Of a stretch of DNA of 64,000 nt, positions 9,114-19,565 are shown piece by piece. Below the pieces are notes generated by a model. It saw only the letters and a list, made by a program, of their open reading frames with translations, was not told where the DNA came from and searched no databases. Positions within the stretch are counted from its first letter, which is position 1; each line of letters starts with the position of its first letter. The stretch is taken from assembly GCA_016704325.1 (NCBI GenBank), contig JADJAG010000006.1:62001-126000 (forward strand), read 5' to 3'. The position numbers and the translations under genes were made by a program. The stretch comes from Chitinophagaceae bacterium. GTDB taxonomy: Bacteria > Bacteroidota > Bacteroidia > Chitinophagales > UBA10324.

Positions 9114-10361
9114 ATGCTCTATTATCTTTTCAAATACCTTGAAAAATGTTGCGACTTCATCGGCGCGGGGCTGTTTGACTACATCTCATTCCGCGCCGGA
9201 ATGGCAATCATCGTCTCCTTGCTTATTTCACTCGTATTTGGAAAATCACTGGTTAAGTATCTGCAGCGGCAACAGGTTGGCGAAACAATTCGTGACCTGG
9301 GACTGGAGGGACAACTGCAAAAGCAAGGCACGCCAACCATGGGAGGTCTTATCATTCTTGCTGCCATCATCATTCCCACATTGCTCTTTGCCCGAATTGA
9401 AAATGTATATGTCATCACCATGTTGATTTCAACAGTATGGCTGGGCTTTATAGGTTTCCTGGATGATTATATAAAGGTTTTCAAAAAGGATAAGCGTGGA
9501 TTGGCCGGCCGGTTTAAGATTGTAGGGCAGGTGGTGTTGGGAATTATTGTAGGGCTGATACTCTATTTCAATAAGGATGTTGTCATCCGTCGTGAAATAG
9601 TGAGTACTACTGTAGAAGCGCCCATGATTTCAACCGATACTTCCCAGATAGAAAAGGTGGCCGCACGTTTTGTTGATGCGAAGCTTCCAATTACCACCAT
9701 TCCATTTGTAAAGAATCATGAATTCAATTACGCCAGGCTTATCAGCTGGATGGGTGAAGGATTTGAAAAATATACCTGGATCATCTATACACTGATTGTC
9801 ATTTTCATTATTACAGCAGTTTCCAATGGTGCTAACATGACCGACGGGATAGATGGTTTAGCAACCGGAACATCCGCTATTGTTGGCGCTACACTCGGTG
9901 TGTTTGCCTACGTTTCCGGTAATATACTCACAGCAGATTACCTCAACATCATGTATATACCCAACTCCGGTGAGTTGCTGGTGTATTCCGCAGCGCTCAT
10001 TGGCGCCTGCATCGGATTCCTGTGGTATAATGCCTATCCGGCCCAGGTATTTATGGGTGATACCGGTTCACTGGCACTTGGCGGCATATTGGCCACACTG
10101 GCAATTATTGTAAGAAAAGAATTGCTCATCCCGATTCTCTGCGGGATTTTCCTGGTAGAAAATTTATCAGTACTGATACAGGTGAGTTATTTCAAATATA
10201 CAAAACGAAGATTCGGCGAAGGAAGAAGGGTTTTCAAAATGGCACCCTTGCACCATCACTATCAGAAACTCGGTTATGCAGAACCTAAGATTGTAACACG
10301 TTTTTGGATCGTGGGGATTTTGCTGGCCATCGTTACCATAGTGACTTTAAAAATCAGATAA
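9114..10361 (+). CDS. mraY: Phospho-N-acetylmuramoyl-pentapeptide transferase
   Basis: A 415-residue integral membrane enzyme transferring phospho-MurNAc-pentapeptide to undecaprenyl phosphate to make lipid I. It shows about ten membrane helices and the family motifs TPTMGG, FLDDYIKVFKKDKRGL, NGANMTDGIDGLATG and the histidine motif APLHHHYQKLG near the end. It is longer than the E. coli enzyme (about 360) because of an insert around residues 150-220; such inserts are usual in Bacteroidota. It lies 108 bases after murE. Confidence 0.96.
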   Translation: MLYYLFKYLEKCCDFIGAGLFDYISFRAGMAIIVSLLISLVFGKSLVKYLQRQQVGETIRDLGLEGQLQKQGTPTMGGLIILAAIIIPTLLFARIENVYVITMLISTVWLGFIGFLDDYIKVFKKDKRGLAGRFKIVGQVVLGIIVGLILYFNKDVVIRREIVSTTVEAPMISTDTSQIEKVAARFVDAKLPITTIPFVKNHEFNYARLISWMGEGFEKYTWIIYTLIVIFIITAVSNGANMTDGIDGLATGTSAIVGATLGVFAYVSGNILTADYLNIMYIPNSGELLVYSAALIGACIGFLWYNAYPAQVFMGDTGSLALGGILATLAIIVRKELLIPILCGIFLVENLSVLIQVSYFKYTKRRFGEGRRVFKMAPLHHHYQKLGYAEPKIVTRFWIVGILLAIVTIVTLKIR

Positions 10362-10414
10362 ATAATAGCCGCGATAATAAACCGGAATAATTAACCAATA
10401 GAATAATTTAATTC

Positions 10415-11755
10415 ATGAGCAGGCAACGAATCGTAATACTGGGAGCAGCGGAAAGCGGAGTAGGCGCTGCCGTATTGGCGAAGTTGCGCGGTTATGAAGT
10501 CTTTGTTTCTGATCAGGGTAAGATCAAAGATGCTTTCAAATCAGTATTGCAGCAGTATGAAATTCCCTATGAAGAAGGAATACATACGGTGGAAACGGTG
10601 ATGGCTGCCGATGAAATCATCAAGAGCCCGGGCATCTCGGAAAAAGTACCCTTGATACAGCAAATACGGGCAGCCGGTATTTCCATCATTTCAGAAATTG
10701 AATTCGCTTCACGTTTTACGAAGTCAACCATCATCGCCATTACCGGCACCAACGGAAAATCTACCACTACGTCGCTCATCTGGCATATGTTAAAAAAGGC
10801 AGGCCTCGATGCTTCCCTGGTTGGTAATATTGGAAAGAGTTTCGCGAAGCAGGTTGCAGAGCACGACAGTGCTTTTTATGTAGCCGAGATCAGCAGTTTT
10901 CAACTCGATGATTGCTATTCTTTCAAACCGCATATCGCTGTTCTTACCAACCTGAGCGACAATCACCTCGACCGGTATCACTATCAGTTCGATGAATATG
11001 CTGATGCGAAATTCCGCATCACACAACAGCAAACTGCAAGCGACCGCTTTATCTATTGTGCGGATGATATGGAAACAATAAAAGCCATGCAGCGACATGT
11101 ATTCGCATCAAAAAAAATTTCCTTTTCACAACAGCAGGTACTTACAGAAGGCGCCTGGCTGCATAACGATCAAATCATTTTTAAACATAACAATACCTCC
11201 TTCTCTATGTCACTATTTAACTTAGGATTACGCGGAAAGCACAATGTCTACAATTCGATGGCTGCAGGCATTGTGGGAAGTACACTCGATATCCGGAAGG
11301 AACTGATTCGGGAATCGCTCTCAGATTTCAAAGCCCTGGAACACCGCCTGGAATGGGTGGCAGATGTGCATGGCATCGAATTTATCAACGACTCCAAAGC
11401 AACTACCGTGAATGCTGCCTGGTATGCCATGGAGAGTATTAATAAGCCGGTTGTCTGGATAGCAGGCGGTGTCGACAAAGGCAATGATTATTCCTTATTG
11501 CTGGATCTCGTCCGTTCAAAGGTGAAAGCCATTGTGTGTATGGGTATCGATAACCGGAAAATACATGAAGCCTTCAGCCGTTCAACCGATCTCATCATCA
11601 ATACAGAGAGCATGGAGGATGCTGTTAAAACAGCGTATCGTTTGTCAACCAATGGTGATTGTGTCTTGCTTTCACCGGCCTGTGCAAGCTTTGACCTGTT
11701 CGAAAATTTTGAAGACCGTGGCCGTCAGTTTAAAGAGATGGTGCGTATGCTGTGA
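10415..11755 (+). CDS. murD: UDP-N-acetylmuramoyl-alanine--D-glutamate ligase
   Basis: A 446-residue cytoplasmic Mur ligase adding D-glutamate to UDP-MurNAc-L-Ala. N-terminal Rossmann-like region (RIVILGAAESGVGAA), ATP loop ITGTNGKSTTTSL at about 110-122, the central-domain motif NLSDNHLDRY and the C-terminal region with FINDSKATTVNA and AGGVDKGNDY, all typical of MurD. The length fits the family. Spacing to mraY is 53 bases. Confidence 0.96.
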   Translation: MSRQRIVILGAAESGVGAAVLAKLRGYEVFVSDQGKIKDAFKSVLQQYEIPYEEGIHTVETVMAADEIIKSPGISEKVPLIQQIRAAGISIISEIEFASRFTKSTIIAITGTNGKSTTTSLIWHMLKKAGLDASLVGNIGKSFAKQVAEHDSAFYVAEISSFQLDDCYSFKPHIAVLTNLSDNHLDRYHYQFDEYADAKFRITQQQTASDRFIYCADDMETIKAMQRHVFASKKISFSQQQVLTEGAWLHNDQIIFKHNNTSFSMSLFNLGLRGKHNVYNSMAAGIVGSTLDIRKELIRESLSDFKALEHRLEWVADVHGIEFINDSKATTVNAAWYAMESINKPVVWIAGGVDKGNDYSLLLDLVRSKVKAIVCMGIDNRKIHEAFSRSTDLIINTESMEDAVKTAYRLSTNGDCVLLSPACASFDLFENFEDRGRQFKEMVRML

Positions 11756-11822
11756 TCACTTTTTGCAATGCAGCTATTCAAAGAATACAATGTTGTCAAT
11801 TGATTAATACAATTTTTAAAAG

Positions 11823-12992
11823 ATGGAAGCCGCTTCAGTTCAGGTAGAAAATATTTTTAAGAAGACGCAGGGCGATAAATACATATGGCTTGTGGTGATT
11901 TTTCTTTCTATCATCTCGATGCTGGCTGTTTACAGTTCTACCGGCTCCCTTGCTTTTAAATACCAGGGAGGCAACATGGAATATTATGTGGTAAAGCAGG
12001 GCTTGATGATACTCTTTGGTTTGTTCCTGATGTACCTGGCCCATAAAATAAACTATACTTACTATTCGCGTATTGCACAGTTGCTGTTGTTCATTTCTAT
12101 CCCGTTGCTTGCTTTCACGCTGATCTTCGGTGTGGAGATCAATGATGCACGCCGGTGGCTGACCATTCCGGTAGTTAATGTTTCGTTTCAGACTTCTGAC
12201 CTTGCTAAATTGGGTCTCATACTTTATCTGGCGCGCGCTTTAGCAAAGAACCAGGGTAACATCAAGGATTTTAAGTCCGGATTTTTACCGGTAATGCTTC
12301 CACCTATCATCGTTTGCGGACTGATTGCTCCTTCTAACCTCTCTACTGCCGCCATACTTTTTGCAACCTGTTTGTTGTTGATGTTCATCGGCCGTATCAA
12401 CATGAAGTACATTGCCATCATGGGTGGTGCAGGTATCCTGTTGCTGGCATTGATCATCATCATTGCAATGAATACTTCTTTTCATGCAAGGGTTGACACG
12501 TGGATCAGCCGGATCACAGATTTTTTCGGAGACGGCCAGGAAGCCTACCAGATGCAGCAATCAAAAATTGCAATAGCCAATGGCGGATTATTCGGAGTAG
12601 GTCCGGGTAATAGTACCCAACGTAATTTTTTGCCGTCTCCCTATTCTGATTTCATCTATGCCATCATCATCGAAGAATATGGCTTCATCGGGGCATTGTT
12701 ACTGATTGTGTTGTATCTCTTTTTCCTGTTAAGATGCATCAAACTTTTTACCAAGAGCCCGGGGGCATTCGGTGCTTTTCTTGCAGTGGGTTTAAGTTTC
12801 AGCCTGGTGGTGCAGGCATTGATAAACATGGCTGTAGTAGTGAACCTGCTTCCCACAACTGGAGTCACCTTACCGATGGTGAGCATGGGGGGTACCTCAC
12901 TGTGGTTTACCAGCCTTGCTATTGGAATCATACTTAGTGTAAGCAGAAACGTAGAAAAGGAAGAAGAGCGGGAAGATGGGACAACAACATAA
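11823..12992 (+). CDS. ftsW: Septal peptidoglycan glycosyltransferase, SEDS family
   Basis: A 389-residue membrane protein with about ten helices that polymerises lipid II glycan at the septum together with FtsI. SEDS signatures visible are NDARRWLTIP, the QTSDLAKLGLILYLA segment, GVGPGNSTQRNFLP and YSDFIYAIIIEEYGFIG. The conserved NLLPTTGVTLPMVSMGG lies near the C-terminus. Its end overlaps murG by 17 bases, suggesting coupled translation. Confidence 0.95.
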   Translation: MEAASVQVENIFKKTQGDKYIWLVVIFLSIISMLAVYSSTGSLAFKYQGGNMEYYVVKQGLMILFGLFLMYLAHKINYTYYSRIAQLLLFISIPLLAFTLIFGVEINDARRWLTIPVVNVSFQTSDLAKLGLILYLARALAKNQGNIKDFKSGFLPVMLPPIIVCGLIAPSNLSTAAILFATCLLLMFIGRINMKYIAIMGGAGILLLALIIIIAMNTSFHARVDTWISRITDFFGDGQEAYQMQQSKIAIANGGLFGVGPGNSTQRNFLPSPYSDFIYAIIIEEYGFIGALLLIVLYLFFLLRCIKLFTKSPGAFGAFLAVGLSFSLVVQALINMAVVVNLLPTTGVTLPMVSMGGTSLWFTSLAIGIILSVSRNVEKEEEREDGTTT

Positions 12993-14079
12993 GGTGATCA
13001 TTAGTGGGGGAGGAACGGGAGGGCATATCTTTCCGGCTATCGCGATTGCCAATGCATTGCATAAAAGGTTGCCTGACTTAGAAATACTTTTTATCGGTGC
13101 ACAGGGTAGAATGGAAATGGAGAAAGTGCCAAAAGCAGGTTACCGGATTGAAGGATTACCGATTGCGGGTTTGCAACGCAGTTTGTCATTAAAGAATTTG
13201 TCATTACCATTTAAAGTAATCAATAGCCTGATGAAAGCAGCATCCATCATTAAATCTTTTAAACCGGATGTGGTGGTAGGGGTGGGTGGTTATGCAAGTG
13301 GCCCGGTATTGTTCGCTGCTGCATTAAAAGGGATACCGACTTTGATTCAGGAACAAAACTCTTATGCAGGTATCACGAATAAAATTTTAGGAAAAAGGGC
13401 ACGCAAGATTTGTGTCGCTTATGAAGGGATGGATAAATTCTTTGCAAAAGATAAAATAGTGATTACCGGGAACCCCGTACGCAAAGACATCCTGGATTTG
13501 GTGGGGAAGAAGGCAGAAGCTCAAAAATATTTCGGACTTGATGCCAACAGGAAGACGATACTGATTATCGGTGGAAGTCTGGGTGCCAGGACGATCAATG
13601 AAAGTGTGCTTGCAGGGTTAAACGAGTTGGTAGCAGCAGATGTTCAACTATTGTGGCAAGCCGGGAACCGTTATTACGAATCGGTTGCAAAAGCTGTGAT
13701 GGGCTATGAAGAAAAAGTGAAAGTGAAGGAGTTTATTGAACGAATGGATTTGGCTTATGCAGTTGCCGACCTTGTCATTTCAAGAGCAGGTGCACTGTCA
13801 ATCGCAGAATTGTGTGTAACAGGAAAACCCAGTGTGCTGGTGCCTTCTCCCAATGTTGCTGAAGATCATCAGACAAAAAATGCACAGGCATTGGTGAATG
13901 ATGATGCTGCTTTGCTGGTAGAAGATGCGGATGCCAAAGAAAAGCTGGTAACGACAGCCCTGGAGTTATTGCGGGATGAAATGTTGCAGAAAAGACTGAC
14001 AGGGAATATTGCGAAACTGGCCAGACCCGGAGCAGATGATGCCATTGCTGCACAGGTGCTGGCATTGATAGATAAATAG
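12976..14079 (+). CDS. murG: Lipid II synthase (GlcNAc transferase)
   Basis: A 367-residue GT28 enzyme that adds GlcNAc to lipid I on the inner face of the membrane. The N-terminal glycine loop ISGGGTGGHIFPAIAIA is at residues 9-25. VVGVGGYASGPVLFAA, ITGNPVR and IIGGSLGARTIN follow, then the UDP-GlcNAc-binding region with ISRAGALSIAEL and SPNVAEDHQTKNA. The start lies inside the ftsW 3' end, overlapping by 17 bases. Confidence 0.96.
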   Translation: MGQQHKVIISGGGTGGHIFPAIAIANALHKRLPDLEILFIGAQGRMEMEKVPKAGYRIEGLPIAGLQRSLSLKNLSLPFKVINSLMKAASIIKSFKPDVVVGVGGYASGPVLFAAALKGIPTLIQEQNSYAGITNKILGKRARKICVAYEGMDKFFAKDKIVITGNPVRKDILDLVGKKAEAQKYFGLDANRKTILIIGGSLGARTINESVLAGLNELVAADVQLLWQAGNRYYESVAKAVMGYEEKVKVKEFIERMDLAYAVADLVISRAGALSIAELCVTGKPSVLVPSPNVAEDHQTKNAQALVNDDAALLVEDADAKEKLVTTALELLRDEMLQKRLTGNIAKLARPGADDAIAAQVLALIDK

Positions 14080-14171
14080 TAATGCCCAAATAATTGATTA
14101 ATCATAAAGATCAAATTTTTTTTAACTGAAGCACACGAATAAATTTCACCATTGAATGTGCACCAAAGTAA

Positions 14172-15572
14172 ATGAACCTCAGTAATATCCATACGATCTA
14201 CTTCATCGGAATCGGCGGTATCGGCATGAGTGGCCTTGCCCGGTACTTTAATACGCATGGAGTCACTGTTTCCGGATACGATAAAACACCATCGGTACTT
14301 ACTGAAGAGATGATTGCGGAAGGTATGTCCATTCATTTTGAAGAAGACCTGTCATTAATTCCAAAAGTGGTGGACTTGGTTGTTTACACACCGGCAATAC
14401 CTGCAGATCATGAAGAGCTTGTGTACTACCGTGAACATCAGTACACCGTAATCAAGCGTTCAGATTTATTGGAGCAACTCACTGCCGATCTTTTCACGAT
14501 AGCAGTAGCCGGCACGCATGGCAAAACCACTACCACGTCCATGATTGCGCACATACTGAAATATTCAGGCTATGACTGTACTGCATTTTTGGGAGGCATC
14601 GCTGCCAACTACGACAGCAATTTTATAGTAGGTAAAAACAAAACGGTAGTAGTGGAAGCCGATGAGTTTGACCGCTCTTTCCTGAAATTGCATCCTGATA
14701 TTGCAGTCATCACCTCTTGTGATGCCGATCATCTGGATATCTATGGCACGGAAGCGGAAGTGAAAAATTCCTTTGATGAATTTACCGGAAAAATAAAAGC
14801 CGGTGGTACACTTATTACCAAAGCAGCACTTTCATTTCCTGATCGTTCGTTTGACGACATTAAGACATTGTACTATGCGCTTGATGGTGCCGATCTTGAT
14901 TTCTATTCCACTGACACAAGGATTGATCAGGGTACTTATGTTTTTAATGTAGTCGGAAAAAATTTTACGATAAACGATATTCATCTTTCTATTGCAGGAC
15001 GCCACAATGCTGAGAATGCCATTGCTGCCGTTGCTGTTGCAAGCCTTTTGAATATAAAGCCTGAACAGATACGCATGGCGCTGCACACTTTCAAAGGGGT
15101 GAAGCGGCGTTTTCAGTTTATGGTTAGAACCATTAGTACCATTTTCATCGACGACTATGCGCATCATCCTGCAGAGATCGCGGCATTCTTAAATTCCGTG
15201 CGGGAGATTTTTCCCGGTAGGAAGATAACCTGTGTATTTCAACCACACCTCTATACACGAACACGCGATTTTGCAGCAGCCTTCAGTGAAAGCCTTTCCC
15301 TGGCAGATGAGGTGATCTTGCTTCCTGTGTATCCGGCCAGGGAATTACCAATAGCGGGCGTGAGTTCGGAAATGCTGCTTGATAAGATTAAATCACCTGA
15401 GAAACGGGTAGTCCGGAAACAGTCATTAATCAGTGAATTGATGCATCTGCCGCTGGAAGTGCTGGTTACGATTGGTGCCGGTGATATTGATCAACTGGTG
15501 GATCCAATCGTCGGTATGCTGGAAACAAGAGGCGGTAATGGAATCCATGATAAAGCAGGTGAAAAGAAATGA
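14172..15572 (+). CDS. murC: UDP-N-acetylmuramate--L-alanine ligase
   Basis: A 466-residue ligase for the first stem residue of peptidoglycan. The N-terminal UDP-binding motif YFIGIGGIGMSGLARYF, the ATP loop AGTHGKTTTTSMIAHIL near residue 115, EADEFDRSFL and DDYAHHPAEI are classic MurC features. Ninety-two bases separate it from murG. No ddl or murB gene follows within the cluster; these are often elsewhere in Bacteroidota. Confidence 0.96.
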   Translation: MNLSNIHTIYFIGIGGIGMSGLARYFNTHGVTVSGYDKTPSVLTEEMIAEGMSIHFEEDLSLIPKVVDLVVYTPAIPADHEELVYYREHQYTVIKRSDLLEQLTADLFTIAVAGTHGKTTTTSMIAHILKYSGYDCTAFLGGIAANYDSNFIVGKNKTVVVEADEFDRSFLKLHPDIAVITSCDADHLDIYGTEAEVKNSFDEFTGKIKAGGTLITKAALSFPDRSFDDIKTLYYALDGADLDFYSTDTRIDQGTYVFNVVGKNFTINDIHLSIAGRHNAENAIAAVAVASLLNIKPEQIRMALHTFKGVKRRFQFMVRTISTIFIDDYAHHPAEIAAFLNSVREIFPGRKITCVFQPHLYTRTRDFAAAFSESLSLADEVILLPVYPARELPIAGVSSEMLLDKIKSPEKRVVRKQSLISELMHLPLEVLVTIGAGDIDQLVDPIVGMLETRGGNGIHDKAGEKK

Positions 15573-15613
15573 AGCGTACAAAGAACAACTGCATACAAAA
15601 AAATTAACTGAAA

Positions 15614-16477
15614 ATGCTTAGAAGATTCTGGATCCGTATCCGGCCCGTTGTGATGATGTGCTTCTGGATTACCTGCATTGGCGCCATGATGGTATTGCTG
15701 GGTGCTGCCATCAGCCACAGGCAGCAACTGACATTTAATGCCATCCGGGTCAACATAGATGAAACCAATGGCGTACTCTTTCTTTCCAAAGAAGACATTG
15801 AGGGTTTATTGCGCGACGATCAGGTGAATGTGAGCAAATCAAAACCAATAAGTGAAGTGAATTATGGAAAGCTGGAACGTATTATTGAAAACAATCCATA
15901 TGTAGACAATGCAGAACTTTTTGTTGATGCGAATGGAACAATCAGTATCCATATCAGGCAACGCACTCCTATACTCAGGGTTATTAACAATCAGGGTGTT
16001 GGTTATTACCTTGATGAACAAGCAAGTAAGATGCCTCTCTCCAGTAAATTTACGGCTCGTGTTCCGGTGGCAACCGGAAACATCATGGCGCTGCCTGAGA
16101 ATTCAAATAAAACCGATTCAGTGACGCAAAATAATTTGTATGTATTGGCAGATTACATCCGCGGCGATACCTTCCTCACTTCGCTGATTGAGCAAATTGT
16201 CGTCAACAATCAACATGAGTTTGAGCTCATACCCAGGATTGGTAATCACACCATTTTGCTGGGAAGTACCAACGACCTTTCAGAGAAATTTTCAAAACTA
16301 AAAGTCTTTTACAAAGAAGGATTGAATCGGGCGGGCTGGAATAATTACAGCCAGGTAAATCTTAAATACAAGAATGAAGTGTACTGCAAAAAAAGAAGTA
16401 CTGAAAAGCAAGTTGTGAAAGTGGCAGCAACTGCAGTGAATGATTCGACGATGGCAGTTGATTTGGTGAAACCATAA
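15614..16477 (+). CDS. ftsQ: Cell division protein FtsQ
   Basis: A 287-residue bitopic protein with a short cytoplasmic part, one membrane helix (about 13-33, MMCFWITCIGAMMVLLGAAI) and a periplasmic POTRA-like and beta region. INVDETNGVLFLSKEDI and VNYGKLERIIENNPYVDNAELF are the POTRA pattern. Low sequence conservation is normal for FtsQ; position between murC and ftsA supports the call. The tail after about residue 260 is basic and variable. Confidence 0.88.
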   Translation: MLRRFWIRIRPVVMMCFWITCIGAMMVLLGAAISHRQQLTFNAIRVNIDETNGVLFLSKEDIEGLLRDDQVNVSKSKPISEVNYGKLERIIENNPYVDNAELFVDANGTISIHIRQRTPILRVINNQGVGYYLDEQASKMPLSSKFTARVPVATGNIMALPENSNKTDSVTQNNLYVLADYIRGDTFLTSLIEQIVVNNQHEFELIPRIGNHTILLGSTNDLSEKFSKLKVFYKEGLNRAGWNNYSQVNLKYKNEVYCKKRSTEKQVVKVAATAVNDSTMAVDLVKP

Positions 16478-16506
16478 TTTTTTCATTTTCTAAAAATTAC
16501 AGCATT

Positions 16507-17811
16507 ATGAGTAATTCAGAATTCATTGTCGGATTGGATATCGGAACCACGAAGATCTGCGCAATTGTAGCCCGCAAAAATGAACATGGCAAGATTGAAG
16601 TGGTTGGTATGGGCAAATCCGAGTCGCTTGGCGTTTCGCGCGGTGTGGTTGCCAACATCGATAAAACGGTAGATGCAATCACGAGGGCCATTCGCGAAGC
16701 CGAAGATCACTCGGGCGTGGAGATCAGGAATGTATACGTGGGCATTGCAGGACAACATATTAAAAGCCTTCAGCACCGCGGTATTCTCGTGCGCGATAAC
16801 ATGGATACTGAAATCTGCAGCGATGATATCCGCAAACTGGCAGAAGATATGAAACGACTCGTGGTAAATCCGGGCGATCGCATCATTCATGTGCTGCCAC
16901 AGGAATATATCGTGGATAATGAAGCAGGAATTAAAGACCCTGTTGGCATGGCAGGCATTCGCCTTGAAGCAAATTTTCACATCATCACCGGTCAGATCAG
17001 CGCGGCACAGAATATAAAAAAGTGTGTAGAGAAATCCGGCCTCAGCATGGTGGATATGATCCTCGAACCACTTGCTTCCTCCGCTGCAGTTTTAAGTGAG
17101 GAAGAAAAAGAAGCAGGCGTGGCACTCGTAGATATCGGCGGCGGCACTACCGACATTGCTATTTTCCAGGATGGAATCATCCGGCATACCTATGTAATTC
17201 CTTTCGGAGGCAATGTGATTACCGATGATATCAAAGAAGGTTGCATGGTGATGCGCAGCCAGGCAGAGATACTGAAACTTCGTTTTGGAAGTGCCATTTC
17301 TGATCCATCCATGGACAACCAGATTGTGTCTATACCCGGATTACGTGGCAGGGATGCCAAAGAAATATCCGTGCGCAATCTCGCCAACATTATCAATGCG
17401 CGTATGGAAGAGATTCTGGAACATGTAGATTCCGAGATTAATATTTCAGGGTACAAAAACAAATTGATTGCAGGCGTGGTGGTTACCGGTGGTGGAGCAC
17501 AATTGAAGAACCTGGTGCAACTGGTAGAGTACATCACCGGTCTCGATGCGCGTATTGGTTTGCCCATTGAACACCTCGCACCGGTAAAACTGGAGAACGT
17601 AAAGCATCCGATGTATTCCACCGGTGTAGGACTGATCCTGAAAGGATTTGAAGATTTTCAATATAAACGCGCCAGGCAGGTGCCGGAAGCCAGCACGAAG
17701 CTGACGGAAGAAGTGGTGGAAGAGAAAAAGGTAAGCAAGAAATTTTTCGGTTCTTTTTTTGAGAATGCCAAGAATTTTTTCGTCGAAGGCGTCGATGAAT
17801 CTTTTAAATAG
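16507..17811 (+). CDS. ftsA: Cell division protein FtsA
   Basis: A 434-residue actin-like ATPase that anchors FtsZ to the membrane. The phosphate-1 motif VGLDIGTTKICAIVA (8-22), the SHS2 insertion typical of FtsA, phosphate-2 VALVDIGGGTTDIAIF and the adenosine motif VVVTGGGAQLKNL are present. The C-terminus (about 400-434) ends in a likely amphipathic helix, KKFFGSFFENAKNFFVEG, suited to membrane binding. Confidence 0.96.
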   Translation: MSNSEFIVGLDIGTTKICAIVARKNEHGKIEVVGMGKSESLGVSRGVVANIDKTVDAITRAIREAEDHSGVEIRNVYVGIAGQHIKSLQHRGILVRDNMDTEICSDDIRKLAEDMKRLVVNPGDRIIHVLPQEYIVDNEAGIKDPVGMAGIRLEANFHIITGQISAAQNIKKCVEKSGLSMVDMILEPLASSAAVLSEEEKEAGVALVDIGGGTTDIAIFQDGIIRHTYVIPFGGNVITDDIKEGCMVMRSQAEILKLRFGSAISDPSMDNQIVSIPGLRGRDAKEISVRNLANIINARMEEILEHVDSEINISGYKNKLIAGVVVTGGGAQLKNLVQLVEYITGLDARIGLPIEHLAPVKLENVKHPMYSTGVGLILKGFEDFQYKRARQVPEASTKLTEEVVEEKKVSKKFFGSFFENAKNFFVEGVDESFK

Positions 17812-17893
17812 GAAATGAAATAAGAAAAGTTGGGGGTGCACAAAATCACTGCCAAAGCAATACATACTTACAACAAAACTTAAATCAACACAC

Positions 17894-19468
17894 ATGAGTA
17901 TTCAATTCGATTTACCGCAGGAACAGGCATCCATCATAAAGGTGATAGGGGTAGGCGGAGGAGGAGGCAATGCAGTAAACCATATGTTCCGCCAGGGTAT
18001 TGTAGGAGTTAACTTCGTAGTGGCCAATACCGACCGCCAGGCGCTGGAGATGAGCCCGGTGCCCAACAAAATTCAACTCGGTGTCAACCTCACGGAAGGC
18101 CGTGGTGCAGGTATGAACCCGGAAGTCGGAAAGCGTTCTGCCCTTGAATCCAACGATGCCTTAAAAGCATTCCTGGAAAAAAATACCAAGATGTTATTTA
18201 TCACGGCAGGAATGGGTAAAGGAACAGGAACCGGTGCTGCACCGGTGATTGCCAAGATCGCAAAAGAGATGGGCATCCTGACGGTAGGGTTGATCACCAG
18301 CCCATTTTCTGCCGAAGGCCCCCGCCGTTTTCAACAGGCATCGGATGGTATCTCTGAAATGAAAAATCATGTAGATACCTTATTGGTAATTTCCAATGAT
18401 AAACTGCGCGAGATTCATGGTAACCTGACTTTAAGTGCTGCCTTCTCGCAGGCAGACAACATTCTTTCCAATGCGGCCAAGAGCATTGCAGAGATCATCA
18501 CGGTACCCGGTTATGTGAATGTGGATTTTGAAGATGTAAATACCGTGATGCGTAACAGTGGTGTGGCCATCATGGGCATGGCATCCTTTGAAGGCGAAAA
18601 CCGTGCAGTGAATGCAGTAGAGTCGGCTTTGAATTCACCGCTGCTGAACGATAATGACATTCGTGGTGCCAAAAATATTTTGGTAAATATTACTTCCGGA
18701 TCCGTGGAAGTAACACTGGATGAAGTAAGTGAGATCACAGAATACATTCAGCGCGAAGCAGGATTTGAAACCAACATCATCTGGGGTAACTGCTATAATG
18801 AGACCATGGGAGAGAAACTGAGTGTTACGGTGATTGCAACGGGATTTGAAGCGACTTCTACGCAGCGTAAAGACCTTTCCAAAAAAAGTGTGGTAAAGCA
18901 TGTACTGGATTCAGAGGTAAAGACTGCCCCGGAAGTTTATAAAACAGAACCGGTCGAAAAAGAACAACCTGTTACACGCAAACCCAGGCCATCACTTAAA
19001 CCGGAGCGCGAAACGGAACAATCTGTCAATGCAGAATTGCCTTTTGAATTTGACCTGACAGAAACCACATTCACGACTGCGAAACTGCATATCGAAATAC
19101 AGGAAGAGACACCGGAACGGGAAAGTGGTCCTGCTGATTTCGTATTGCGTGAAAAGGAAGTACGGGAAATACTGGAAGAGCGGCAGCAACCGGCAGACCT
19201 GCAGCAACCTGACCTCTCTAAAAATTCAGCACGCGACCGGGTGAACAAACTCAAGAACCTCAGCTTTAAACTCACCAATCCGGCAGCCATCAATGAGATG
19301 GAAAAGGAACCCGCGTATTTACGCCGTGGCATCAATCTGAAGGATGTGGATCATTCTTCCGAATCTAATCTCTCTCCATATTTCGTTGCGGATAATGAAG
19401 ATCCGAATAAACTGCCTGAGTTGAAAAAGAACAATGCATTCTTACATGGGAAGGATAGGGTGGATTAG
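17894..19468 (+). CDS. ftsZ: Cell division GTPase FtsZ
   Basis: A 524-residue tubulin-like GTPase forming the Z ring. IGVGGGGGNAVNHM is near residue 18 and the tubulin signature GKGTGTGAAP is at about 113. The core ends near residue 325, followed by an acidic linker of about 145 residues. The conserved partner-binding peptide appears as EPAYLRRGI at 472-480, not at the extreme C-terminus. A further tail ends NNAFLHGKDRVD, a pattern I recall from other Bacteroidota FtsZ proteins. It is the last gene of the dcw run. Confidence 0.96.
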   Translation: MSIQFDLPQEQASIIKVIGVGGGGGNAVNHMFRQGIVGVNFVVANTDRQALEMSPVPNKIQLGVNLTEGRGAGMNPEVGKRSALESNDALKAFLEKNTKMLFITAGMGKGTGTGAAPVIAKIAKEMGILTVGLITSPFSAEGPRRFQQASDGISEMKNHVDTLLVISNDKLREIHGNLTLSAAFSQADNILSNAAKSIAEIITVPGYVNVDFEDVNTVMRNSGVAIMGMASFEGENRAVNAVESALNSPLLNDNDIRGAKNILVNITSGSVEVTLDEVSEITEYIQREAGFETNIIWGNCYNETMGEKLSVTVIATGFEATSTQRKDLSKKSVVKHVLDSEVKTAPEVYKTEPVEKEQPVTRKPRPSLKPERETEQSVNAELPFEFDLTETTFTTAKLHIEIQEETPERESGPADFVLREKEVREILEERQQPADLQQPDLSKNSARDRVNKLKNLSFKLTNPAAINEMEKEPAYLRRGINLKDVDHSSESNLSPYFVADNEDPNKLPELKKNNAFLHGKDRVD

Positions 19469-19565
19469 AAGGTGAGTTTGGAATGAACAATAGGATTCCT
19501 GATTGCACTTTTTAGGGTTCTATGTGCAGGTGTGTGAAATGTTGTTTTTGAATTATATATTTGGA

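Noticed and set aside
17190..17895. Two long minus-strand frames opposite ftsA
   Set aside because: Antisense shadows of a strongly conserved gene; low-complexity serine-rich translations.
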